From Ulota crispa (lineage: Eukaryota; Streptophyta; Bryopsida; Orthotrichales; Orthotrichaceae), in contig OY987244.1 in NCBI GenBank assembly GCA_963920765.1, positions 6,636,501 to 6,700,500 of the forward strand: 64,000 bases of DNA. Direction: 5' to 3'. Numbering within the stretch: position 1 is the stretch's first letter; each line of letters starts with the position of its first letter. Made by a program: the position numbers and the translations under genes. Under the pieces are notes generated by a model, which worked only from the letters and a program-made list of their open reading frames with translations, was not told the origin of the DNA and ran no database searches. Of this stretch, positions 1 to 10,800 are shown piece by piece.

Positions 1-60
1 CTAAATTAATAGCTGCTTCGTTGACGCACTTCGAAGAGCCTTGACGAAATAACCTATATA

Positions 61-335
61 GAAACTGGTAGTTAGAGTTAAAAACACCATATTCGTTAAA
101 TTGGGATTAGGATACATTTTGGGACTTCTAGATTTTGCAATTTTGAGAGCATTTTGGTGGTTTAGAGTGAGTTTTATGATGATTTCTTCAAGACCTTCCA
201 TCAATGCTGTAGGATCTTGAAGGAATTATCATAAGACTCACTTTAAATCACCAGAATACTCTCAAAAATGCAAAATTCAGAAGTCCCAAAATGTACCCTC
301 TTTCCTAATTTAACAAATATGATGTTCAGTAGAGA
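61..335. repeat. Inverted repeat downstream of the last visible aldolase exon
   Basis: The segment about 70-200 is a diverged inverted copy of about 206-335: both arms carry the series 'aactcactctaaaccacc', 'gctctcaaaa' and 'agtcccaaaatgta' when one is reverse-complemented. A splice-acceptor-like CTACAG sits at the inner end on the - strand, but the reading frame behind it shows nothing like an aldolase C-terminus. I read this as a fold-back repeat in the last aldolase intron, with the final exon left of position 1. Confidence 0.55.
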
Positions 336-357
336 AATATCTTTGAAGTGCAGGTAC

Positions 358-3300
358 TTGCCTGTGCTTCAGAATTTGCTTTCGCCAGGGCAACAAGCCT
401 CTCCTGACCTGCTTGCCAGTTCTCCTCCTGTAACAAAATCAAATCCGAGAGTAAGATTCCTCGTCCTTCTAAGCAATTCTAAGATAAATCAGGCACGATC
501 AACACACGAACTTCGAAAAAAGAATTTCGAGACGTCAATATACCTTTCCTGCCCACGTTTTGAGAGTGCTAGATTGCAGCGCTCTTCCGTAGGAGAAGGT
601 TAGAGACCAGGGCGTAGGTCCGAATGCCTGGCGATGAAACACGTAGAGTTTAGGGTTAAAACATTCTGAAAACATGCCAAGTAATGATTCGTCAACGATT
701 TACTTAACTAAATCCAATAGCAAAGTACCTGAAGAGCCTGCAAATTCAAGGTCGCCTCCTCTTCGCTCATACCTCCCGATAAGAAATGAATTCCTGTCAA
801 CACGATTTTATCCTCATTAATTCATGCCGGCAAAGATAAGAAGACATGAATAATTAGATGAACGCGAACTGCTTGGAGCTGAAACGAACAATCTAAGTAA
901 CATGGAGTTGGTCAGAAGCATTAGAGTTGATGCAATGAAGGAGCATACCAGGGACAGCTCCTGGAACAGTGCGGAGCATGGTACGCACTGTGTAGCGAGC
1001 CACTTCTTCAGGAGAAGGTGTAGGCACATCCAAACCTGCGTCAAACCACATCACTCTGTGTCACTCCAGGATTCGAATAACAAACCAATATCCGAGAAAT
1101 CTTAATATTCGTCAGTCCTGTTTTGTACCTGGAAGTATCATGTTTGGTTTGAGCAAGATGCCTTCCAGGATCACGCTGCAGAAAATTTGAGAACAAATAA
1201 TAGTCAGAATAAGCATGACATACCGATTGATGGTGGCGTTTAAGAGGAAGGCATTATCTGACCGAGAAGGAGACTCAAAGTGCGTTTGTGCTTACCTGTA
1301 TTCATTCAGCAGCCGGAAGACGTGAGAGTTCACCTTCTCAGATATATAGGCTGTTCGCTCAATACTACTCAATAGAAGAGGTAGAAGCAAAAGTTAGTAT
1401 TGGAGACGTAGGATCTGTAAAGTTTCAATCACGGTAAAGCTTCCAAAGCCGAAAATCGTACCTGTAGTCACCTTCGCCGAGAGTAACTTCAGGCTCCACA
1501 ATAGGGACGAGGCCATTAGCCTACACTCCATTTCACAAAACACAATATATCAATATTATAGAATCTCAAATGCACGGCGAAATCAGAATCATATTTAACG
1601 TGAGCTTCCTGGCTGGTCTGAGAGCGATAGAAATGGAAATACTGTCGGAGTACTCAAACACATACTCCCTCTGTCCCTCTCAAAAGCTCCAAATCAGACA
1701 CATTTCCTGTACCACTAGAAAGCTCCTTTTTGCTCATTTCAAACGCTGAGAAAGCGTTTGCCATGTTCAATGATCTCATTGGGGCAAATTAGGGAGTATT
1801 CCTCTCCTAGCAAGCTTGGCCTTGCCCACATGAGGTACTATTGTTGCTACTAATTTTTTAAATCATTAATAATAAGGAGCTGGTAACATGCAAAAACATA
1901 GTACTTTATGCATGGAATTTGGGTGCCTGAACGGCAACATCAAAGTTAGAAATTTTGATATATTGATTCTAGAATACATGTGTCATTAGCACAAAGACTA
2001 AAAATACAGTTAATCCCTCACAAGGAAGCTTTTTGGACGTTTTTAGAGGGACAGAGGGAGTACGAGATATATCTCATACTGAATAAACAGATGGTATTAG
2101 CGAGAAGCACAACGGCTTACGTGTACAAGTGGTTGACTTATTAATTAATGGAAAAGGGCTAACTAAACGAGGATCGCGATAATCATTGACGTGAATGACT
2201 TTCATTAACAGATACCTGGCATATGTGCGCATAGCGAGCAAGTCCGTGGGCATTTTCTAGGATGGCTGTGGAGGAGGGAAGTACGTCGTTGTCACACCGC
2301 AAAACTGCACGCCATTTGGCGAAGCGAGCTCCCTGCTGGTAATACCTTCACAGATCATGAAAATGACAACACTGCTAAGCTCTAGCTCTTCAAAATTTCC
2401 TCATGCTCAATTGCAGGAAAACGCATATTTTCCTTCCCTGGCTACTAATTCAGAGCAATTAGAGCGATCTTAAGGTAGGAATGCCATAAACGGTTACCCC
2501 CTCCACTTGGAGAAGTAGATTGTTTGGAAACCAACAATAGCCGGCTCTGAAAAAAATTCTGAAATATTCTAAAAAAATGTTATTTTCTCACATTTGATTG
2601 GTTCACACATGTTTTGAAACAAGGTTCTAGAGGTAACCGTTTAAGGTACACCTATGAAACGAGAATAGGTTAAATTCAGGAATCCACATTTACATTGCAT
2701 AAAATATTCATTTTTGAGTTTTTTTTTTTTTTTTTTTTTTTTCACTCTTCCTTATCCTTGTTTTTGCACAAATTGAACTTAATTTCTCAAGAAATTCCCC
2801 ATATCTTATAGTCTAAAGTGGCTTATTTTAACCGTTTATGGTATTTCTACCTTAATAAGTTTTCAGCGAGTATTTACAGTTCAAGAACAGAGTATTATAA
2901 AAAAATCGAAAAAGGAGTCCTATAAGGCAATCAAAAACTAAATTTAAAGCCTTGAGTACGAGACATTTCCATTTACAGCAACACAGTCCTCATGCAACTG
3001 AACGGTATTACAGCAGTGCGCAAGAATCGAGGACGTGAAACACAGGGACCTACTTTTTGCAGCGATCTGCGAGGCCATCCAAGCCTTGAGTGGCGGTCTC
3101 TCCGTCAGTGCCGTCGATAGGCTGCAGGCCTGTGTCCACTTTGATTCCAGGCAAAATGCCCTGTTTCTTCAGGATGTCCACGAACGGCACGTCTGCTCTC
3201 GATGACTGGAACAGCGTCTCGTCGAACATAATTGTACCGCTAATGTACTGCACCAACCACGCAGACACGTCTCTTAATAAAACACTCTCGAGAAATTTAC

Positions 3301-4974
3301 AGAATATACAACCAGATTAAAACCAGAATAAATTGCAAGATAGTGACCTCTATAATATCACATCTCCAATAATATTTATGATATTAACACATACATATAA
3401 TTCAAAAACTTTATTGAATTTTTTACTTTGCATTCTATCTAACATATGAAAATTGTAAGTGAATGTGTAGCGTAGCAAGCGCTAACCACTAGTAAAAAGG
3501 TTAAAATGGTAGTAAAAGATGATCACATTGCCAAGACCGGGAGCAGAGTATAGCAGCTCGCGCCATGCTTGTCTGTTCTCCACCGTGTTGTCCATGCCTA
3601 CCGTCGCCAACCTGCAATTCCACCTTCACTTATCACTCGTAAATTTCTTCCATAGCGCCGAACTCTAAAATTTTCCGAATCCTCCACCACTCAAACTATT
3701 GCCACATCCTCTAGAATAAAATTCTGGACAGCAGATTAAGATATCCACCTCCAGAATCCAGAACTAAATATCTAAATAAGAGTTTTCGAATTTTCTCTCT
3801 TAGCGCGCTGTTCAATTTCACTTAATTTTCTAATCGCAAGGATCATAATGGACCTTCATCTCATCGTAATGGAGAACACTCGCTCTCAGGTTATTAATTC
3901 AGCAACAAGCTTGAATGTTTTCTAAAAAAACTCAATCTCTAATGTACAATTAAAGCTCAAGAACAGAATTGAGGAAGTGCAATTAGAAAATTCTGAGATC
4001 CTCCACCATTCAAACTAATTACTAATGCCTCATCTTCTAGGACACGATTCCCGTAGATTAAGATATCCACCTCAAAAATTCAGAACTAAATATCTAAATA
4101 AGAGCTTTCGAATTTTCTCTCTTAGCGCGCTGTTCAATTTCTCTTAATTTTGAATCGCAAGGATCATAATGGACCTTCGTTTCATCATAACGGAGAATAC
4201 TCGCTCTCAGGTTATTACTTCAGCAACCATTTGAGTGTCTTCTACAGCTTTTCAATCTCTAACGTACAATTAAAGCTCAATAAGAGCTGCCGAATTTTCT
4301 CTCGTAGCGCGCTGTTCAATTTCTCCAAAATTATTGTCGCAAGGATCGTAATGGACCTTCGTTTCATCATAATGGAGAACACTCGCTCTCAAGTTATTAA
4401 TTCAGCAACAATTTGAATGTTTTCTAAAGTTTTTCAATCTCTAATGCACAGTTAAAGCTCAAGAACAGAATCTTGAAAGAACAGAATTGAGGAAGCGCAA
4501 TTAGAAAATTGTGAGAACGCTATGATAATTCCGTTTTTTTTCCAGAACACTAGCTCTCAGGTTATTAATTCAGCAACAATTTGAATGCCTTCTACAGCTT
4601 TTTCAATCTCTAATGCACAATTAAAGCTCAAGAACAGAATCTTGAAAGATCAGAATTGAGGAAGCGCAAATAGAAAATTGTAAGAATGCGATTATACTTC
4701 CGTTGTTTAATTTTTCCAGTATTAAGCATTGAACGAACCGTTTGCCGGTGGTCGCATTGCTCTCGTCCGAGGCCAAGATGCCCTTGCCCGGTTGCGAGAT
4801 GAAAGCCGCTGTCCGCTTCAACTCATCGGCATACGGATTGTTCCTCTCGAAATTGGAGGCCAGCACAACGTGCCTCGGAGCGCTCCTCGTTCGGAAGACG
4901 CTGCTGGATCCAACGGTGACGCTCTCCAATCCAGTGCCGAGAAACGAACTTCGTGAAACTGCTGCTAGCGCCAT
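358..4974 (-). CDS. FBA: Plastid class I fructose-bisphosphate aldolase (3' end outside window)
   Basis: Cleaves or forms fructose-1,6-bisphosphate (and sedoheptulose-1,7-bisphosphate) in the Calvin cycle and plastid glycolysis. Eleven exons join in frame with GT-AG introns: 4974-4739, 3611-3527, 3247-3054, 2345-2216, 1520-1462, 1364-1296, 1175-1129, 1035-949, 793-729, 627-544, 427-358, giving 375 codons plus one base. The family's terminal LGKY tail is missing, so a last exon should lie left of the window. Residues 1 to about 45 are a Ser/Arg-rich transit peptide. Visible motifs: [22 protein letters not shown], the Schiff-base lysine in [16 protein letters not shown] and FSYGRAL. The ATG at 4974 was chosen because upstream in-frame codons only start at TTG. 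Interior segments such as RAVLRCDND and the [19 protein letters not shown] stretch differ from common angiosperm plastid isoforms. Identity is certain; the exact subfamily is not. Confidence 0.93.
1663..2062. mobile_element. Stowaway-like MITE in aldolase intron 4
   Basis: Terminal inverted repeats begin CTCCCTCTGTCCCTCT and end AGAGGGACAGAGGGAG, directly flanked by TA on both sides (1663-1664 and 2061-2062). TA duplication with CTCCCTC termini is the classic Stowaway (Tc1/mariner) signature. It lies wholly within the intron 1521-2215 and has no coding capacity. A longer relative lies at 11267-11854. Confidence 0.9.
3784..4700. repeat. Tandem repeats in aldolase intron 1
   Basis: Intron 1 (3612-4738) consists largely of partial tandem copies. 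The block 'cgaattttctctct-tagcgcgctgttcaattt' recurs near 3787, 4107 and 4291. The block 'ctcgctctcaggttatta' with 'ttcagcaaca' recurs near 3876, 4200, 4381 and (as 'ctagctctcagg') 4550. The block 'cagaattgaggaag' recurs near 3965, 4480 and 4650. Unit lengths vary from about 170 to 320 bp, so this is a decayed array. Copies do not include the exon 1 donor. Confidence 0.8.
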
Positions 4975-5273
4975 TGTTGTTTCTAGTTTCCTGTGCAAGT
5001 TTTCTGAGCAAGTGGAGTGGTTCTCGGGAGCAAGCGATGAAATGAGAGCTGAATTGTGGAGCTGAATGGAATGGGATTAGTGTTGCTGCGAAGGGCGGGA
5101 GTTCTGAAGAGAGTGAAGTTGGGACGTTGGACAGTTGTGGCGGACAGTTGATGGCAGATTGTGTGGACTGGGGAAGGTGACGATAGACTGGAGATGGATG
5201 AATGTCATTCATTCGCTCATGCTCTCTCCAGTGTCCTTTATGGACTTCGAACATCATGAAACATGAAGCAATG
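4975..5273 (-). promoter_or_regulatory. 5' flank and leader of the aldolase gene
   Basis: About 300 bp separate the aldolase ATG from the first transposable element. The stretch is less AT-rich than the spacer beyond it and has no ORF with protein-like content. I see no unambiguous TATA box or light-response motif. It is called a promoter/leader by position only. Confidence 0.4.
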
Positions 5274-5276
5274 TAA

Positions 5277-5577
5277 GAGCATCTCCACTGCGGACGCAAG
5301 CACACACGGAAACGTGACTGTTGCAGGAGCAAGCAACGCTATTTTGTTTCGTGCACGTCGGAGTTCAGGATTTTCACATTTACGCAACAATTCACGCAAC
5401 GTCTCGTTTCCTTTTCATTTTGGAGGGGTTTGCCAACTGTTTGCATCTGAGTGGCTGCCTAGTGGTTGCCGGGTGGTGAAGCGTGTGCTGCGTTGTGAGT
5501 GCTCACTAAAAAACGGGACGGAACGCTCTTGAAAAGTTTTTTGAGTTCCTGGTTATGTCTACAAGGTGGAGATGCCC
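5277..5577. mobile_element. PIF/Harbinger-like MITE in the aldolase promoter region
   Basis: Termini GAGCATCTCCACTG and GGTGGAGATGCCC are inverted repeats, flanked by TAA on both sides (5274-5276, 5578-5580). A 3-bp TAA/TTA duplication is typical of PIF/Harbinger. The 301-bp interior is GC-richer than its surroundings and carries no transposase. Related ends occur at 29333 and 29929. Confidence 0.75.
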
Positions 5578-5793
5578 TAAGGCCCTTTGCGATTAGTACA
5601 ATACGGGGTATTTTTCTTGTATTTGGAATGGATTCACACCTCTATTACATTCGAGACCAACAAAGAAGTTGGTGAATAGATCAATGCGGTTCTAGTCAGC
5701 TACTTGAGATCCCAAATGAAAATTTCTTATTGGTAGCAAATGATAATTATATGTCATTGTATATACTATTCCCTATGGTCATTTAAGGGTTAA
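5578..5793. mobile_element. TTAA-type element, single unit, left end decayed
   Basis: This segment aligns along its length with each arm of the palindromic element at 6984-7440 (shared 'ggtatttttcttgtatttgg', 'aacaaagaagttgg', 'gagatcccaaat', 'ccctatggtc'). The right end reads TTTAAGGGTTAA with TTAA at 5790-5793. The left end reads CCCTAAGGCCC but lacks TTAA, apparently because it abuts the MITE at 5277-5577. Confidence 0.6.
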
Positions 5794-6120
5794 ATTGGAA
5801 TTTTGTGTTTGGTACTAGTTTGGAGATTTTTTTTTTGGGTGCAAATCTAGCTTCTTTCATTTATTTTTTGGTGAAGTCCACAGGCAATCCCAGCTTTTTA
5901 GTGCAAAAAGATATCTAAAGCAAAAGATTGTGATGTGACATGTGGAAAAAGGGGGGCTAAAGCAGTCCCTTCATTGGTGAAGTTTGGCAAATTACACTTA
6001 GTGTTTTCACTAGTTTTGGTGCTAATTTTAAGCTCTTCAAAAAAAAAAGCTTTTTGGCAGTGAATTGCCCCAAACAAAAACATGGTCATGAAGCAACAAA
6101 GTTTTACTTTATACAATTTT
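5794..6120. repeat. Dispersed repeat, uninterrupted copy of 61965-62520
   Basis: Read in reverse complement, this stretch matches 61965-62520: 'ttagcaccaaa', 'gcttctttcattt-attttttggtgaagtcca' and 'gggtgcaaatctagcttc' occur in both. The copy here lacks a 297-bp insertion present in the other and so serves as an empty-site reference. No ORF with recognisable content. Confidence 0.7.
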
Positions 6121-6401
6121 TGTCAATAGTAAATATAAATCATTGTGTTAAGCTCAAATCATCAAGGTCTCGGAAATATTTGAGATTTTCAATTGATTTC
6201 CTTTCAATTCCCATATTGAACCGGTTTATTTAGGAACTGTTTTGGTTATTTTCTTTATTTTATATTGTAATTACATTTTTTCAAGATTTTTAACCGGTTT
6301 TTCAACTGATGTTTACAATTTACAAATGGTTTTTTCTCATTTTAGTTGGCTAGCTTTGAACTAGGTGCCGGTTCTTCTTGGACGTTGGATCATACTACAT
6401 T

Positions 6402-6525
6402 AGAATTCTTTAAACTAATATCACCTAAACTAAATTCTTGCATGTCCCAACACTACTCAACCCCTTCCCACCCCACTTTATAACAAACAACCTCCAATCC
6501 CAAATATATTAGTTTTGTGGAATAC
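6402..6525. mobile_element. Small MITE, relative of the element at 21041-21171
   Basis: Ends 'ttctttaaactaatatcacc' and 'atattagttttgtggaa' are inverted, and the interior (catgtcccaacactact, cccttcccaccccact, ccaatcccaaa) matches the better preserved copy at 21041-21171. No coding capacity. Confidence 0.6.
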
Positions 6526-6983
6526 TAGTTGTATCTTGGTTATACTTTAATTATATTATATTTAATGTACAACATACCCATGTAGGATATTATATCTATA
6601 TTTCTTAGTTTTAACCATGTGAAATTGAGAGCCCATAATCACACTACTAAATGTAAAATGCCACAATTTTTTGATTGACTCCACACCGTTCTACACAATC
6701 CATTCATATATGTTACAGATACTCAACAAAATAAAACCTAGAACACTTCAATCTAAGCTTTGGGCTTCACTAGGTCCTTCAACTATTGGAAGATTTACTT
6801 GTAAATTTAGTACAAAATTTCCCAAATTCTAGGATTAGACAATTCTCAAAAGAATATGACATTGATGTCTACAAATCAGTTACACATAAAGGAATAAGGT
6901 TGAGTGTTCACAAATCAATTACAAATCAAGGAATAACGTACACATACACCAATTTTTTGAATATTCTAGGCATGACTTTTATT

Positions 6984-7440
6984 TTAACCCCTAAAGGGCA
7001 CAACATGCCACTACGACCAGTAGAATACAAGGTATTTTTCTTGTATTTGGAATAGATTCACACCTTTACTGCATTTGAGATCAACAAAGAAGTTGGAGAA
7101 TAGATCAAAGCCATTCTAGTGAGCTATTAGAGATCCCAAATTAAAACTTCTTTTTGGTAGCAAATGCCAATTATACGGCAGCATACATACTATGCCCTAT
7201 GGTCCTTTAACCCTTAAAGGACCATAGGGCATAGTATATACGCTACCATATAATCGGTATTTGCTACCAGTAAGAAGTTTTAATTTGGGATCTCTAGTAG
7301 CTCAGTAGAACCACTTTGATCTATTCTCCAACTTCTTTGTTGATCTTACATGCAATAAAGGTGTGAATCTATTCCAAATACAAGAACAATACCTTGTATT
7401 CTACTGGTCACAATGGCATGCTGTGTCCTTTAGGGGTTAA
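6984..7440. mobile_element. TTAA-type element: palindromic head-to-head dimer
   Basis: The element begins TTAACCCCTAAAGGGCACA (TTAA 6984-6987) and ends TCCTTTAGGGGTTAA (TTAA 7437-7440). It is a near-perfect palindrome of two 227-bp arms (6984-7210, 7214-7440) around a central CCC at 7211-7213, inside GGTCCTTTAA-CCC-TTAAAGGACC. Each arm equals the single unit at 5578-5793. As RNA it would fold into a long hairpin. No ORF. Confidence 0.85.
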
Positions 7441-7880
7441 GGGTTAATATCAATTTTCTTCACTCTTTCTTCAAGAATTCACAGTAATTTCGAACCTCCA
7501 AAAACTAAACCAGAATTTTTTTATGACTTGAGAACATGTAATTCCATCTTCAAAAAATTACAAACAAATACAAAGTGAGACTTCTAAAGATGGACAGAAA
7601 GGAAACAATAGAAGAACAGAAGTCCAATAAGGAGTGAAGCTGACCAGGGGGCTCTACTTTCCACAGAAATTCCATAAACCATTCCCAGTTCAACATTTTC
7701 AAATTCAGTAAGAAAAGAAACTAACAAGCCAAAGCTTCTTTCTCAAACTCTCAGATTCTAAGCTGCAGTGTCACAGATACACTCCTAGCTGAGCAGATTC
7801 GAGTTAAATGGTATCTGCATACAAGCATTGAAACAATGCTGCAAAACAAAAAAGGAAAAAAAAAAGAAATAGCTAACTAA
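7441..7880. other. Spacer / probable 3' UTR of GGTase-I beta
   Basis: About 440 bp between the palindromic element and the GGTase stop codon. The part nearest the gene is probably its 3' UTR (- strand). No ORF, RNA gene or repeat is recognised; a second GGGTTAA directly follows the element at 7441-7447. Confidence 0.4.
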
Positions 7881-10800
7881 TTAATCATCACTAGCTCGCA
7901 TGGAGAATCCCAGCTCACAACACAAAGATTGAAGGCCAGGTTCTTCAAGTAAACTAAATGCACAAACGCCGTAATACGAGTGCAGCAAATCTGGATACCC
8001 GTGTGGGAGTTTACTAAAGCCACCCCACTGCATCACAAGCACCAAGTCAGTATCTACCAAACACTCAAATCTCAAACTTCTTAATGCCAGGATCGCAATT
8101 CTTCTACATCCTTGATAAAACTGAGAGACGTACAGTTTAAATAGGGAATTGCTAAATCCACCACACTTTTTGCTAAATCCACCACATTGCACCCTATTTA
8201 AGAATTCCATAAAGAAAATAAGGACAAGTTTTGTATTTGTTGAATGACCATTTAATGATGGTGGCAAACGTAGTTACTATTCTCCTTCTTTTTCTTTTCT
8301 TTGTCCACTCTTATTTTTTTGGCTTAACTTCCATAACTTAAAGTGCATACAATCCTAAAATAATTATGTTTGCCATCATTATTAAATGATCATTCAATAA
8401 ATACAGAATTTGCCTTTCTTTTATTGATAGAGCTCCTAAACATGGTGTGATGTGGTGGATTTAGCAATTCCCTTAAAAAACGTCCAAAAAAGTCCAAAAA
8501 GTAGGAGAATGATTATATTTAGTAGACTGCCTTAAATTTGTGTTTGAAAGAGAATGCCAAGGCATAATAGCGTGAATGATGCTGACACTAAATGTGCTGA
8601 TTATTGGTGTGCTCAAAATGAACCATATTCAGACTGTTTAAATTGAAGGCAAAAAGTTTTTAAGGTTGCCATCGAGTAAAGTTTAGGTAACTTACCCCTG
8701 TTTGACAGGTGAGAAGAAAGGCTCGCAGTTCCTCAGTGTTGCACAAATCATACGTACCAAGCATCTTCAACGAGCTCCCTACCCTGTAGAAAAAAGAGCT
8801 AGACAACCATCAGAAACCTTTCCATGTATAACCGCACTTAACCAGAAACTCTTGGATAAGCATTCCGGAAATTTTAAAAGAAAAGTAGGCAGATATTGAA
8901 AGCAGATGAATTTGAGATGGAAGTACCAGAATGCGTAGCACGTGTCTGCAGGTTTGTTCACTCTTCCTTGAAAACCTCCGGATTCAGTCTGTCTCTGTCC
9001 TCAGAAAGATGAAGCACATCCAAAAACTCCCCCATCAACCACAGATCTGAAGGGCTTAAAGAATTCATTGTGCTAGTGCAGGAAGGCTTGACATTAAAAT
9101 AGAGGCTGTTTCTCTAGATTGAAGGCCGTCAAACCGTCCAACTAAGAGGTTGGATAGGTGATTGAGTCACTCTATCTACATGAGTTTGAGTGCTCAAAAT
9201 TTGTTTACATTGTATAGAAAGGCGCACCTTCGAGGACTTTTCATTTATATAAAAATCTCAAAACATACTATTTTTACATACAACGACCTTCGTGCATTAC
9301 CACGGAGAATTGGTTCCTCGCATCCATTTCTCCAAACTGCAGGTTTTAGTCACAAAGGACTCCAGAAAAATAAAATACTTCAACATTTGAACCGTGACTA
9401 AAACAGTGCACGAGAGTTAACTTACTCGAACACACCAGCCTACAAGGCTTGGCCTATCCAGAGTTCCGGCTACAGGTCCCACATCATGAAGAGGCTTGTT
9501 GTGAAGCCTCCCCATGAGCTTCAGGCTGGCAATGGCAAGGTACGTTCCACCCCCTGTTTCAACAATCGAATATGAGAATACGAATCTTGTTCCCAAAACA
9601 AAGTGAAAAATAAATACAATGGTGTAGGCAAGCTAAGTTCTCATCAGTTGCCGTGACTATGTACTGCTTATTTACAGTACGCCATTTCATGAAAAACCTA
9701 ATTTCTGATTGAAAAGAGAGCAAAACTCTAGAGTTGAGAACTCACAAAATAAGTACACCCAAAGTGTTGAAAAGAACTAAGATGAAAAAATGAAATACAA
9801 TGGACTGGATTGTTAGCACGACACTAAGGTTTAAAGCAAATTCTCGAAAAAACAGAAAAGAATATCATAGTTATTTTACTGTGTCCCTTTAATCATTTTC
9901 TTTAATAAAGAAAAAAACCGTATATAGATTTTCTTTCTGTGCATTACCTAGAGACAATTTTGAAGAAAACCAAGATGGAAAAGAATAAAACCCTAACGGA
10001 CCAACGATTCATGGTTTTAAATGATCATATTGTGAATATGTAACTGAAACAAGCCAAACAACATAATCGGAATCAATGAAGAACATCACATGTAATGGTT
10101 CAAAAATAAAGGAAACCGCACAAACGAAAGTCTCCATGTGACATTATGAAATTTGCTAAAAGTAAAATAACGAGGCTGAGTTTGAGTCTTGTGGTATTTT
10201 TAAGGATTAACCTCGCCAATGGTGTTCATAATGTGGCTAAATTTAGCAAAATTCTACCAAAGTCTTGTTGCAGCTAAAGAAATGTGAACACCTCAGTGTT
10301 AGATTTAAATTTTAGCAGATTTAGTAGTACTTTTAGTCACTTTAGCTACTTACGAAAATCACATTTGGAATCACTGCTCACCATGACCCTCAAGGCCTGG
10401 GTTCATACCAAAGCCATCATCGTAGGACTGCAAAAACATAATAAAATCACAATCCTAACGTTAGTTACCTGAAACCGAATTCAACAAAAGATAATCACCA
10501 TATATACCATCAGGTTTGCTAAGAGAAATTAGCAAAAGTAAAGAGATGAAAAGTCCACTACGTAAAATGTAGTATATTTTCTTACCTGGCAACTGAGGAT
10601 GTACGCCACAGACTTTTCCACATCCATCCCACTCCAATCATTCAGCATTGAACAAATGGCAGCTGCCTTCACATAATTCCAAACACAAGAGATTATCAAC
10701 AAGATCCTTATCAGCCCCGTCATAAACAGAAAACCAAAAAATACAGTTTAAAGCACAAACATACATGAAGAAAGCTCATGTAAAGTCTCGTACGCAGCAA

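Noticed and set aside
1..204. 67-codon - strand ORF as the last aldolase exon
   Set aside because: An acceptor-like CTACAG is present, but the translation lacks the LGKY-type tail and the DNA is one arm of an inverted repeat.
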